The translations under genes were made by a program, and so were the position numbers. Shown one piece after another: positions 8,616 to 17,562 of a stretch of 55,430 nucleotides of DNA (position 1 is its first letter; every line of letters starts with the position of its first letter). The notes below the pieces were generated by a model. The model had not been told where the DNA came from and did no database searches. It saw nothing but the letters and a program-made list of their open reading frames with translations. Source of the stretch: an uncultured Alphaproteobacteria bacterium (GTDB lineage: Bacteria > Pseudomonadota > Alphaproteobacteria > RF32 > CAG-239); assembly GCA_944391695.1 (NCBI GenBank), contig CALXUO010000048.1:1-55430 (forward strand), read 5' to 3'.

Positions 8616-10082
8616 TTAATTTATATAAATCCCCATAGCTCGCAGCTGTTCATTAGCCACTTCTTGATCATATTCGCCATCAAGAGATGAATTGGCATGA
8701 ATTTCATCAGGCAAAATTTGCCCGTAAATAATAACCTGAGCCAAAGCTTTGTCTTTGCCGTAAATAGTAGGAGCCGTATAATTTTGATCAATAATCGGAT
8801 CGGGCAGAGGTTCAATCGCAGATTCAAAATACTTTTCACCACTATCAACCACAACATTACCACTTGGTTTTATTTGTACAACGTCAAGAGAATGTTGGTT
8901 TGAGCCGTCCTTAAAAAATCTTATGCCGCCGTTAATACCCCTAAACCCTGCCGGATCAGTAATTGCCTGGTTTAGGTTTTCTGTCGGAAGCAAAGATAAG
9001 CGGTTGGCAATTGCTACCGCATCATAAGCCAAAGTATAAAAGCTACTAGGTTTTTCGTTAAAAACAGCATAATACTGGTTGGCAAAAGTATTGGTTAGCG
9101 GTTTGGTTGTTGCAGGATAAATTCCGTTAACAATCATTGCTTCATTATTAAGCCTGCTGCCGTCCCACAAAGAAGTGCCCAAAAACTGCACTTGCGGATA
9201 AGCTGCGTCATAATAGGCAAACATGGAAATAGCCGCTGTCAGTTTTGCTCCGCTTTCCGGAATAATCAAAGCATCAAAGCCAACATCGCCCAATCCCTCG
9301 CGGGTAGAAAGCTTTTTAATAGCCTGTTGGGCCTTAACATCACCGGCATTGGCGGCCGCTTGCAAACGACCTCTCAGTCTCACAACTCTTGAGTGGCGCA
9401 CATCATAATTGGTCATATCTTTGGCAATTTGCGAAAAATCAGAAGTCCCCGGAGTATAAAAACCTATTTTGGTAATGTCCACATGGTTTTTTTGAGCCGA
9501 TTTTATGGCCGCTTTAGCCACAGCGGCTCCTGTTCCGTTGTCAGGCAACAAAAGAGCAAATCTTTTGCGTCCGTCTTGAGAGGCAAAGCTCATAATCCTG
9601 TCGACTTGTTCTTCGGTTAACAACCCCAAAGTATAAATTGTCGGTTGCAAAATTTCTTGCGCGGTAGAAAAAGCAATTACCGGCACTCCTTGATAGATGG
9701 TTTCGTTTGATATGGCTTGAACTTCCAAACTTTTCAAAGGACCGATAATCAAATCAGAGCGTTGATTAAGAGCGTTTTCAATGGCCACTCTGGCTCCCGA
9801 AGGAGTACTTTGGGTGTCATAGTACTGCAAAACCAAATTTGGGTTATTTATACTGCTTAAGGCAATCATAGAAGCATTTTTCAAACCGTTGCCGTATTTT
9901 GCGTCATTACCAGTTAACGGCAGCAACATACCAACTCTGAAACTTTTAGCATCAGAAATTCCTATTTCCTCAATATCGGTATTAAAACTGTCGGCCCCCC
10001 CTTCATCTTTAATTTTTGTAGAAGAGCAGGAAACAATAGCCAAACAGTAGAAAACTAAACAAAATTTTTTAAACACTTGCAA
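8616..10082 (-). CDS. LpoA-like penicillin-binding protein activator lipoprotein
   Basis: This 488-residue exported lipoprotein has a signal peptide ending in AIVSC (lipid-attached Cys near residue 19). The rest resembles the periplasmic-binding type I fold of LpoA and branched-chain amino acid receptors, with the early R-V-G-M-L-L-P-L-T-G block. In Proteobacteria, LpoA-type proteins activate class A PBPs from the outer membrane. It is divergent from rsmI, the usual neighbour of this family. The class A PBP at 50200-51972 could be its target (inference). Confidence 0.82.
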   Translation of the reverse strand: MQVFKKFCLVFYCLAIVSCSSTKIKDEGGADSFNTDIEEIGISDAKSFRVGMLLPLTGNDAKYGNGLKNASMIALSSINNPNLVLQYYDTQSTPSGARVAIENALNQRSDLIIGPLKSLEVQAISNETIYQGVPVIAFSTAQEILQPTIYTLGLLTEEQVDRIMSFASQDGRKRFALLLPDNGTGAAVAKAAIKSAQKNHVDITKIGFYTPGTSDFSQIAKDMTNYDVRHSRVVRLRGRLQAAANAGDVKAQQAIKKLSTREGLGDVGFDALIIPESGAKLTAAISMFAYYDAAYPQVQFLGTSLWDGSRLNNEAMIVNGIYPATTKPLTNTFANQYYAVFNEKPSSFYTLAYDAVAIANRLSLLPTENLNQAITDPAGFRGINGGIRFFKDGSNQHSLDVVQIKPSGNVVVDSGEKYFESAIEPLPDPIIDQNYTAPTIYGKDKALAQVIIYGQILPDEIHANSSLDGEYDQEVANEQLRAMGIYIN

Positions 10083-10155
10083 AATATCCCAAAATATAAA
10101 ACAATCTAATCAACAGTTTTAAATTAAAAAATCCGTATTGTAAAGAGAGGTCTTT

Positions 10156-10989
10156 ATGAAAAACGGCATTTATGTTGTAGCTACGCCCATTGGCAACATC
10201 GGAGATATTTCGTTTCGCGGGGTAGACGTGCTTAAAGCGGCCGATATCATAGCCTGTGAAGACACCAGAGTAACCAAGAAACTTTTTTCATTGATAGATA
10301 TTTCATCATCAAACAAAAAATTTATCGCCATGCATGACCACAACGAAGGAGAAATGGCGCAAAAAATTATTGATTACGCGCTTTCCGGCAGTATTGTTGC
10401 CTATGTTTCCGATGCGGGCTCGCCTCTGATTTCAGATCCTGGCTACAAACTTATAAATCGTTGTAAAGAAGCCGGCGTTTATTTTACAGTTATCCCCGGG
10501 GCTTGTGCAGCAATTTGCGCGTTGCAACTATCAGGTCTCCCAAACAACAGTTTTTTGTTTGCCGGGTTTATTCCCAACAAAGATAAAGCGCGTTTTGCAA
10601 CCCTGAAAAAGCACCAAGATTTGGATGCAACGCTGATTTTTTATGAAACCGCCAATCGTCTTATAAAAACATTAACCGTAGCCTCAGAAATTTTTGGCGA
10701 TCGTCAAATCGCGGTGGTAAGAGAAATAAGCAAAATTTATGAAGAAAGTCGTTTGGGTACAGCACAAGAACTTATAGAATATTTTAATACCAATCCGCCC
10801 AAAGGAGAGATAGTTTTTTTAGTTTCTCCTCCCGAAAAGACGACATCTACGGCAGATTATACCGAAGAATTAAAAGCAGAGCTTAAAAATCAAAGCCTAA
10901 AAACCGCGGTCAAAAAAATCACCGATAAATATAAACTTAACAAAAACGAGGTTTATCAAAAAGCCCTGGAGATAAGAGATGCAAAATAA
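10156..10989 (+). CDS. rsmI: 16S rRNA (cytidine-2'-O) methyltransferase RsmI
   Basis: RsmI methylates the 2'-O of C1402 in 16S rRNA using SAM. The 277-residue length and the N-terminal V-A-T-P-I-G-N motif, the ACEDTR motif and the SDAGSP loop are diagnostic. An AGAGG ribosome binding site precedes the ATG. The next gene, yraN, overlaps its end by 11 bases. Confidence 0.95.
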   Translation: MKNGIYVVATPIGNIGDISFRGVDVLKAADIIACEDTRVTKKLFSLIDISSSNKKFIAMHDHNEGEMAQKIIDYALSGSIVAYVSDAGSPLISDPGYKLINRCKEAGVYFTVIPGACAAICALQLSGLPNNSFLFAGFIPNKDKARFATLKKHQDLDATLIFYETANRLIKTLTVASEIFGDRQIAVVREISKIYEESRLGTAQELIEYFNTNPPKGEIVFLVSPPEKTTSTADYTEELKAELKNQSLKTAVKKITDKYKLNKNEVYQKALEIRDAK

Positions 10990-11329
10990 TCAAAGCGGAC
11001 ATTTAGCCGAATTTATGGCTTTGTGCTATCTCCGGCTAAAAGGTTATAAATTTGTTGCCCGCAATCTTCAAAACGGACATGGCACCGGCGCCGGAGAGAT
11101 AGATTTAATCGTAAAAAAACAACAAACGCTTGTTTTTGTAGAGGTAAAAAAGCGCCGCGATATTGCCACCGCCGCCCATTCGATTCTGCCCAAACAACAA
11201 GCACGTATCCGTCGCTCAGCCGAAAGTTTTTTGGCTCATCATACCGAGTATGGTGAGTTTGATATCAGATTTGACGCGGTTTTGGTAGAATTTCCATTTA
11301 AGCTAAAACATCTAACCAACGCTTTTTAA
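10979..11329 (+). CDS. yraN: YraN/UPF0102 family nuclease-like protein
   Basis: This 116-residue protein has the Holliday-junction-resolvase-like UPF0102 fold: GEIDLIV followed by VFVEVKKR. The cellular role of the family is not known. It overlaps rsmI, and its TAA overlaps the stop of the convergent rlmN at a TTAA. Confidence 0.9.
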   Translation: MQNNQSGHLAEFMALCYLRLKGYKFVARNLQNGHGTGAGEIDLIVKKQQTLVFVEVKKRRDIATAAHSILPKQQARIRRSAESFLAHHTEYGEFDIRFDAVLVEFPFKLKHLTNAF

Positions 11330-12387
11330 GCGGTTTGTTTTTTTGATTTTAACTGTCCGCAGGCAGCCAAAATATCCTGTCCTCTGGCCACTCTTATTGG
11401 GGCCTCATATCCGGCCGCTTCCAATATTTTGGAAAAATTATGCACTTTGTTATTAGAGCTTGGCTCAAAGCCGCAGCTCGGCCACGGGTTAAACGGAATA
11501 AGGTTAAATTTTGCTCCGATATTATATTTTTTCATCAACGCAATCAGTTCTTTGGCGTCATCTGGAGTATCATTAAAATTTTTGAGCATCAGATATTCAA
11601 AAGTAATCATCCTGCTCATACCCATAATATATTGGTATTTTTGACAGGCTTTCAAAACCTCTTCAATCGGATAGCGTTGGTTAATCGGCATAATTTGCGA
11701 GCGTTTTTCGTTATTTGGCGCATGTAGGCTTATAGCAAGTTTGACCCCCAAATCGGCTGCCACCGATTCGATATTTGGTGCTATGCCGGAAGTAGACAAA
11801 GTAATACGCCTCTTAGATATGGCGATTCCATCACCATCAGACAATATTCTAAGCGCTTTGAAAGTATTGTCTTTGTTGAGCAAAGGCTCTCCCATACCCA
11901 TAACCACGATATTTGACAAATAGCGTGTTTCGCTAGTAGGCGAGGGCCATTCGCCATAGGCATCTCTGGCCACCATAAATTGTGCCACAATTTCTCCGGC
12001 GGTTAAGTTACGAGTAATTTTTTGGCTTCCGGTGTGGCAAAATTTACATCCCACCGCACACCCCACCTGAGTAGATATGCAAACCGCACCGCGATCTTCT
12101 TCCGGAATATAAACTGTCTCGATTCTCTCACCATCGTCAAACTCCAAAAGCCATTTGTGAGTTTTGTCGTTTGATATTTGTTCCGCCACGATTTTTGGAC
12201 GGTTCAAGGTATAATTTTCTTTTAATTTAGCGCGCAAATCCTTAGACAGATTGCTCATCTTGTCAAAATCGGTTTCACCCCTAAAATAAATCCATTGCCA
12301 TAGTTGCTTGGCGCGAAAGGATTTTTCGCCGAGCAACGCCAGCTCGTCAACCAATTCTTCCTTTGATAAGCCTATAAGATTTTTCAT
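11326..12387 (-). CDS. rlmN: Dual-specificity RNA methyltransferase RlmN
   Basis: RlmN is a radical-SAM enzyme that methylates C2 of A2503 in 23S rRNA and A37 of some tRNAs. The 353-residue protein holds the iron-sulfur Cys triad C110, C114, C117 and the C-terminal A-A-C-G-Q-L block, whose Cys carries the methyl intermediate. Its ATG directly follows the stop codon of the upstream exported protein. Confidence 0.95.
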   Translation of the reverse strand: MKNLIGLSKEELVDELALLGEKSFRAKQLWQWIYFRGETDFDKMSNLSKDLRAKLKENYTLNRPKIVAEQISNDKTHKWLLEFDDGERIETVYIPEEDRGAVCISTQVGCAVGCKFCHTGSQKITRNLTAGEIVAQFMVARDAYGEWPSPTSETRYLSNIVVMGMGEPLLNKDNTFKALRILSDGDGIAISKRRITLSTSGIAPNIESVAADLGVKLAISLHAPNNEKRSQIMPINQRYPIEEVLKACQKYQYIMGMSRMITFEYLMLKNFNDTPDDAKELIALMKKYNIGAKFNLIPFNPWPSCGFEPSSNNKVHNFSKILEAAGYEAPIRVARGQDILAACGQLKSKKQTA

Positions 12388-12894
12388 CTATTTACACTTG
12401 TTGGAAATAGCTTTGTAGGCGGCCGAAAAACCGCTTAAAGAGTAGGTGTCTTTAGTTTTGGTGCCTTTAGCAGAAGTGCCATCAATAATCATTCTGCTGC
12501 CTCTTTTCATGGCCTCAACAATCTCTTTATCGGTTTTTTCATTAACGGCCCAGGCTTTATCCCCGCTGGTAAAGAGATTAGTAAAAGTTTTTGCTCCGAT
12601 TTTAATTTCGACTTTAGCATTTGGTTTATAGGTATAACCGGCATTAATATTCACCACGTCATAGCTTTTTTCCTTTGGGCGATGAGTAACCACTACATAA
12701 ATATCTCCTCTTTGAGTATATTTGCCCTCATCTTTTTTGGGAGCCGAGGCCATATAGCATACCGGCCCAGCGCTGTCTCTGTAATAATAGGCAATCCAAT
12801 CACCGTATTCTCCCAACACCTGAGGAGCGGCCGCCCAAGAGGTGTTAACAAACCCAAATAGTGCTAATAAGCTAAAAAACAAATATTTTTTCAT
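12388..12894 (-). CDS. IalB-like exported protein
   Basis: A 168-residue exported protein has a signal peptide at about 1-21 (cleavage after SWA or WAA) and a body like the invasion-associated locus B family of Alphaproteobacteria: an early G-D-W-x-A-Y strand, a Cys near 46 and the C-terminal G-x-S-A-A-Y and Cys. The name comes from Bartonella, and a role in host-cell entry cannot be assumed. The start chosen is the ATG at 12894, because the longer open frame upstream lacks any exported-protein logic and overlaps cca. The stop abuts rlmN. Confidence 0.78.
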   Translation of the reverse strand: MKKYLFFSLLALFGFVNTSWAAAPQVLGEYGDWIAYYYRDSAGPVCYMASAPKKDEGKYTQRGDIYVVVTHRPKEKSYDVVNINAGYTYKPNAKVEIKIGAKTFTNLFTSGDKAWAVNEKTDKEIVEAMKRGSRMIIDGTSAKGTKTKDTYSLSGFSAAYKAISNKCK

Positions 12895-12998
12895 CTTAAA
12901 ATACCCACAAATAAAGTTAATTCTGCAATAATTATAATTGCAAAATATATAAAAACTGTTAACTTCAAAAAAATTTTTATACTTAAAACGAGGTCTTG

Positions 12999-14234
12999 AT
13001 GATTCGCGACAACTATCTTGATATTTCCAAACTAACCACCAATCAGGATATAATGAAATTGTTTGCCTTGGTAGCGCGCCACGGGGGTGTTTTGCGTTTT
13101 GTCGGCGGAGCGGTACGCGATGCGCTAAAAGGAATAAAAGGCTATGATTTAAACCTTGCCACCGACCTAAGTCCCGAAGAAATAGCCGAGGCCTGCGCCG
13201 ATGAGGGAATAGAAACAATACCGCTTGGCATCAAACAAGGGACAATAGGGGTGGTTATCGGAGATACAACGGCTGAAGTAAGTTCTCTGTGCAAGTATGT
13301 CAAACAAGAAGACGGCTCGGTAACAATGGAGTTTACCGACAATTGGGAAGAAGATGCCTCGCGTCGTGATCTGACCATCAATGCGGTTTATGCCGACGAG
13401 AAAGGCAATGTGTTTGATTATTACAACGGCATAGAAGATTTGGAAAAAGGCTATGTTCGCTTCATAGGTTCAGCCTCGCAAAAAATTAAAGAAGATTATA
13501 TTCGTATCTTACGTTATTTTCGTTTCTATTCGCTTTTTGGGACGGAAGAACCCAACAAAAAAGCACTGGAAGCTTGCGCCGAAAATTGTGTCGGTCTAAA
13601 AAAAGTACCAATGGAGCGCATTCGCGATGAATTATTCAAAATTATTCAGACTCAAAACGCCGCCAGAACCTATCGTCTGATGCAAGAAAACGGGATTCTG
13701 AGTTATATTCTCCCCGATGCCGGTCATATAGATGATTTAGAGTATTTTAATCAGTTAATAGCAGGGCATGATTTTGTTGATCAAAACATAATCAAACTAT
13801 TCATTCTCTATCGTCCCGACAGGGCATTGGCGGAAAATATGGCGACCAGGCTCAAATTCAGCAAAAAAGAAAGACAGTTATTTGTTTCCTTGGCCGAAAA
13901 AACAATAACTCTTGACGATATTTTGGATGAGAAAAAGCAGCTTAAGTCGGTTTATTTGTTCAATAAAGAACTTTGCAGCGCCTCATTGTTGGTTTTAACC
14001 GCCCAAACAAGACAAGCTCCGGACAATCTATGGAAGATATATGAGCATATTAATTCTTTAAAAGAGCCGGAATTTCCGCTCAAAGGCAAAGATATTTTTG
14101 ATTACGGAATAAGCGATTCCGCCAAAGTTGGCAAAATTTTGCAAGAGCTTGAACAGATATGGATAGATTCTGCTTTTGACCAAACCAAAGAGCAGCTTTT
14201 GGTTCAGATAGACAATATTAAGGCTGTTGTCTAG
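12999..14234 (+). CDS. cca: CCA tRNA nucleotidyltransferase with an altered active site
   Basis: This 411-residue class II nucleotidyltransferase adds or repairs the 3' CCA of tRNAs. GGAVRD (36-41) and the RRDLTINA motif (122-129) are intact. The catalytic D-x-D, however, reads D50-L51-N52, so the second metal-binding Asp is Asn (codon AAC at 13153-13155). The usual E-V-T-T-x-R strand is EVSSLCK. No frameshift is seen, so the protein is maintained. The start is placed at the ATG, not the TTG three bases earlier, because of GAGG spacing. If activity is lost, another nucleotidyltransferase must exist elsewhere; both tRNA genes here encode CCA. Confidence 0.88.
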   Translation: MIRDNYLDISKLTTNQDIMKLFALVARHGGVLRFVGGAVRDALKGIKGYDLNLATDLSPEEIAEACADEGIETIPLGIKQGTIGVVIGDTTAEVSSLCKYVKQEDGSVTMEFTDNWEEDASRRDLTINAVYADEKGNVFDYYNGIEDLEKGYVRFIGSASQKIKEDYIRILRYFRFYSLFGTEEPNKKALEACAENCVGLKKVPMERIRDELFKIIQTQNAARTYRLMQENGILSYILPDAGHIDDLEYFNQLIAGHDFVDQNIIKLFILYRPDRALAENMATRLKFSKKERQLFVSLAEKTITLDDILDEKKQLKSVYLFNKELCSASLLVLTAQTRQAPDNLWKIYEHINSLKEPEFPLKGKDIFDYGISDSAKVGKILQELEQIWIDSAFDQTKEQLLVQIDNIKAVV

Positions 14235-14240
14235 AACAAT

Positions 14241-14266
14241 AAAGCCCGCTTTCAAAAGCGGGCTTT
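14241..14266. terminator. Bidirectional terminator between cca and the BOF gene
   Basis: An 11-bp perfect stem (AAAGCCCGCTT/AAGCGGGCTTT) with a four-base loop lies seven bases after the cca stop and just beyond the stop of the convergent gene. A loose T-run follows on the plus strand. Confidence 0.8.
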
Positions 14267-14271
14267 AAGAG

Positions 14272-14682
14272 TTATTTTTTATCTTTCTTGTGTTTTTTCT
14301 CTTTTTTATCTTTCTTGTCCATTTTTTTGATTTGTTTAACATTAACTTCGGTTGGTTTCATCATTTCTTTGTCAATTTCGCCGGTGATTTGAATAAGTTC
14401 GCCCTCGGTAACGGTAACACCGTCAAAATCATCTTCGTCAATATCCAAGATAATCTCTCCGGTTTCGTCAGTAAATTGGTATTTGTCATCACCCAAAGCT
14501 TTAACAATTTGTCCTTGCAAAACCACAATAGTGTCATCATCTTTGTCTTTAGCATCGGCAACGGTCTCAATTACCATATTTTCCGGAACAAAAACAAAGC
14601 CTTGGTTTTTATGTTTATTTTTAGCTTGCGCATTTACGGCAACAGCCAATACACAAATAAAAGCTAACAACAGTTTTTTCAT
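14272..14682 (-). CDS. BOF (YgiW/YdeI) family periplasmic OB-fold protein
   Basis: This 136-residue protein has a signal peptide (1-20, ending in AQA), an OB-fold core with the T-D-E-T-G-E-I motif, and a lysine-rich tail (KKxKK repeats, last 20 residues). Members such as YgiW are linked to stress tolerance in enteric bacteria; the mechanism is unknown. The Lys tail is not typical of the family. It is probably a single-gene transcript, because terminators or gaps flank it. Confidence 0.75.
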   Translation of the reverse strand: MKKLLLAFICVLAVAVNAQAKNKHKNQGFVFVPENMVIETVADAKDKDDDTIVVLQGQIVKALGDDKYQFTDETGEIILDIDEDDFDGVTVTEGELIQITGEIDKEMMKPTEVNVKQIKKMDKKDKKEKKHKKDKK

Positions 14683-14756
14683 CTTTTATCTCCTTGCAAA
14701 AAATTATACCGCTTCAAAGAAATAATCTTTGTTTTTGCAAAGACAAGGCATGAAAG

Positions 14757-15926
14757 CTATTTTTTATTAAGACCTTTTCGAAGAAATTTGCTATATTTTA
14801 AAGCCAGCGCCAAATTGGCAAGCGCGGCGATAAACAATATTGTTCGCGGTGAAGAAACATCAGCCGCCCAACCGAATAAAAATCCCAAAATTGCCATTAT
14901 AATATTACCAAACAACCCCACAACCGAAGCCATGGTCGCCCGCAAACTGGGAGAATATTGTTGTTGTAGCAAAGTTGTGGCAGAAGCAGAATTTACCCCG
15001 TAAAACAAATTTTGCAAAGAGCAAAAGAAAGGAGTTATCGGGTTATTCATAATCAAACCTATGATTTTAACAAGTGAATTGCCAAAAACCGAATAACAAA
15101 ACAACTTAAACAACCCCACTTTGTTAAAAAGAGCCACCAACTGAAAGCTTATCCACCCCATGGCATTTTGCAACAATCTGGCCACGTTTACATAATAAAT
15201 CGGAACCAATTGCTCATAATAAGACGGTTCAAACCGATAAGCCGATACCAAAATAGAATTATTGAAAGATTGCAGCAAAGCATAACGGCGCAATTTTTTG
15301 TTTTTTACAAAAACAAGCAAACTTTTTTTAAGCTGTTCTTTAGGAGACAAACCTCTTTCGAAACGGCTTTTAGGATTAACCAATAAAGCGGTTACGATTA
15401 AATTTGCGGCGTAAGGAACAACCGCCAAATATACCAAAAACTGCAAAGAAAAATAATAAGTTACAAAAGTTGCGGCAAAAGCGGCAATCAAAGCCCCCAG
15501 CTGATAAAAAGAAAGGACGTTGGCAATAATTTGGTTAAACAATTTACTTTTTTTGATTTCTTGCAAACTTTCATAAATCATTGCGGTATCAGTTCCGGAT
15601 TTTAATGCCAGGCCGATTCCCCTCAAAACAGAACCGGCAAAAAGCAACCACGCCGCGCCCAAAAATCCGGCCATCGCCCACAGTATCATGTTAACACACA
15701 TAAACAAAGCGCCCAGCATCAAAGTCATTTTACGGCTGATTCTGTCAGAAAACATACCGCAAGGAATTTCGGCCAGACTTTGCGAAATATTAACCAAAGA
15801 AAAAGCTAACATCGCCATGGCGTAAGAATGAGTAACCTGGTCAAAATAAACCACGGCCAACGGAGAAAACAACCACAACCCGTTAAAAAACATAAGGCAT
15901 TTAAACAGCACAATATTACGCCGCAT
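14757..15926 (-). CDS. MFS transporter
   Basis: This 389-residue protein has about 12 hydrophobic segments and the MFS loop motif with S-D-R-x-x-R-K after helix 2 (residues about 60-66). The substrate cannot be read. It starts one base after the hydF stop and is likely co-transcribed with it, which does not by itself imply a hydrogenase role. Confidence 0.8.
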   Translation of the reverse strand: MRRNIVLFKCLMFFNGLWLFSPLAVVYFDQVTHSYAMAMLAFSLVNISQSLAEIPCGMFSDRISRKMTLMLGALFMCVNMILWAMAGFLGAAWLLFAGSVLRGIGLALKSGTDTAMIYESLQEIKKSKLFNQIIANVLSFYQLGALIAAFAATFVTYYFSLQFLVYLAVVPYAANLIVTALLVNPKSRFERGLSPKEQLKKSLLVFVKNKKLRRYALLQSFNNSILVSAYRFEPSYYEQLVPIYYVNVARLLQNAMGWISFQLVALFNKVGLFKLFCYSVFGNSLVKIIGLIMNNPITPFFCSLQNLFYGVNSASATTLLQQQYSPSLRATMASVVGLFGNIIMAILGFLFGWAADVSSPRTILFIAALANLALALKYSKFLRKGLNKK

Positions 15927-15927
15927 T

Positions 15928-17139
15928 TTAGGCCTCTAGTCCAAAAGGTTTTAATACGCGTTCAAGAACACCCTGGGTTTTGGCAATAGCCACACCATAA
16001 TTGGTTATCGGGATTTGGCGTCTTACGCATTCACGCAAACGATTAAGCATTTCCGCCCGATTTAGCATGCATGCTCCGCAATGAATAACCAAATCAAAAC
16101 TTTCCAAATTATTTGGGAAATCGCAGCCAGTACAAAAAGAAAAATTAATTTTTTTTGCGGTATATTTTCCAAGCAACATAGGAATTTTTACTTTTGCAAT
16201 ATCATCATCTTGGGCATGATGCGAGCAAGCCTCAACAATAAGCACATTTGCATCATCCTTAAGTTCATCAATAACTTTTGCTCCTTTTGCCAAAACCGCC
16301 AAATCACCTTTGATTTTGGCAAACAAAACCGAGAAAGAGGTAAGAGCAATATCTTGCGGCACAATTTTATCAACCTCCAAAATAGCTTGCGAGTCCGTAA
16401 TCACGATTTTAGGTTTGTTTTTGAGGCCGTTTAGGCACTCAGCCAATTCTTGCGGTTGCACAACGGAGGCAAAAGCATGCAAATCCAAAATTTCACGCAG
16501 GATTTGAACCTGAGGCAGAATCAAGCGTCCTTTAGGTGCCGACTTATCAATCGGTGCCACCAAGATGACGCTGTCTTTTTGTGAAACCAAACCGTCAAGC
16601 AGCGGGGTTGTTTTTTTGTTTTCCTCGGGAATTTCGGCAATAATGGCATCTTTTAAGAGATCAATGTTTTGATAGTTTTTTGCCGATACAATCACTGTTT
16701 TTAGCCCCATATTTCGGCAAAAATCCAAGTCTTTTTGTTTTGGCAGCGCAATATCAGATTTATTAAACACGGCAACAAAAGGAATTTGCAAATTTTTTAA
16801 TTTGGTTGCCAAAATTTTATCCGTTGGAGTTAAGCCGTTTTCGCCAACAACCAACAAAGCAACATCAGCCTTATACAGGGCTTTGTTTGAAGCCAAAATG
16901 CGCTTTTGTCCCAGCTCGGAATCATCATCCATTCCGGCGGTATCATAAAAAGTAACCGGGCCCAATGGCAAGAGTTCATAAGCCTTTGCCACCGCATCGG
17001 TGGTAGTTCCTGGCTTGTCTGAAACAATGGCCACCTCTTGTCCGGTCAAAGCGTTTATCAAAGAAGATTTTCCGGCATTACGACAGCCTACCAGGGTAAT
17101 AATATGACGCAAAGCTCTGGGTGTTTGTTCATTAGACAT
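15928..17139 (-). CDS. hydF: [FeFe]-hydrogenase maturation GTPase HydF
   Basis: HydF is the GTPase scaffold on which HydE and HydG build the 2Fe subcluster for [FeFe]-hydrogenase. The 403-residue protein has a TrmE-like GTPase domain: GCRNAGKS (18-25), DTAG (66-69), NKSD (126-129). The C-terminal cluster-binding domain shows C305-S-H307, 45 residues, then H353-C354-G-A-C357, matching the family's CxH-x(about 46-53)-HCxxC pattern, though at its short end. GAGGT precedes the ATG. HydE, HydG and the hydrogenase are not in the window. HydF is uncommon in Alphaproteobacteria and points to anaerobic metabolism. Confidence 0.92.
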   Translation of the reverse strand: MSNEQTPRALRHIITLVGCRNAGKSSLINALTGQEVAIVSDKPGTTTDAVAKAYELLPLGPVTFYDTAGMDDDSELGQKRILASNKALYKADVALLVVGENGLTPTDKILATKLKNLQIPFVAVFNKSDIALPKQKDLDFCRNMGLKTVIVSAKNYQNIDLLKDAIIAEIPEENKKTTPLLDGLVSQKDSVILVAPIDKSAPKGRLILPQVQILREILDLHAFASVVQPQELAECLNGLKNKPKIVITDSQAILEVDKIVPQDIALTSFSVLFAKIKGDLAVLAKGAKVIDELKDDANVLIVEACSHHAQDDDIAKVKIPMLLGKYTAKKINFSFCTGCDFPNNLESFDLVIHCGACMLNRAEMLNRLRECVRRQIPITNYGVAIAKTQGVLERVLKPFGLEA

Positions 17140-17203
17140 GGCACTACCTCAAAAAATTAACATTCATATGATTCTAGCAAAAAGAAAATAACAAAGCGTT
17201 AAA

Positions 17204-17231
17204 AAAACCTGCTTTTGGCAAGCAGGTTTTT
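17204..17231. terminator. Terminator after the tRNA genes
   Basis: The stem AACCTGCTT/AAGCAGGTT with a five-base loop is flanked by A-runs and T-runs on both sides. On the minus strand it lies just past the 3' end of tRNA-Ala(CGC). Confidence 0.8.
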
Positions 17232-17238
17232 CAAGAAC

Positions 17239-17314
17239 TGGTGGAGGTAAGCGGGATCGAACCGCTGACCTAATGATTGCGAACCATTCGCTCTCCCAAC
17301 TGAGCTATACCCCC
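17239..17314 (-). tRNA. tRNA-Ala (anticodon CGC)
   Basis: A 76-base cloverleaf with encoded CCA. The acceptor stem has the G3:U70 pair that marks alanine tRNAs. The anticodon loop TTCGCAA gives CGC, decoding GCG. The anticodon stem ends in a G-U pair. Confidence 0.93.
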
Positions 17315-17325
17315 AAAAAAGTGAT

Positions 17326-17351
17326 AAAGCTCGCCTCAAAGGACGAGCTTT
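17326..17351 (-). terminator. Hairpin between the two tRNA genes
   Basis: AAAGCTCG (17326-17333) pairs with CGAGCTTT (17344-17351). A T-run (17320-17315) follows on the minus strand but is separated by a few bases. It could be a weak terminator or a processing signal. Confidence 0.55.
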
Positions 17352-17360
17352 AAGTTGAAT

Positions 17361-17436
<76 letters not shown>

Positions 17437-17448
17437 AAGGTCGAGTGC

Positions 17449-17477
17449 AAAATAGCCAAATTTTTATCAAAAGTCAA
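17449..17477 (-). promoter_or_regulatory. Promoter of the tRNA-Ala pair
   Basis: On the minus strand TTGACT (17477-17472) and TATTTT (17454-17449) are exactly 17 bases apart, placing the start just ahead of the tRNA-Ala(GGC) gene. Confidence 0.7.
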
Positions 17478-17562
17478 GTCCAAAAAGGTAAAAAATACTG
17501 TACAAAACAACATTTTATGTTTATAAAACTTCCAAACAAAAAATTATTAACATTATATAGAT

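Noticed and set aside
12388..13218. A 276-residue protein that begins 324 bases upstream of the IalB-like start
   Set aside because: The extra N-terminus overlaps cca, is Arg-rich and has no family fit, while the ATG at 12894 starts a clean signal peptide.
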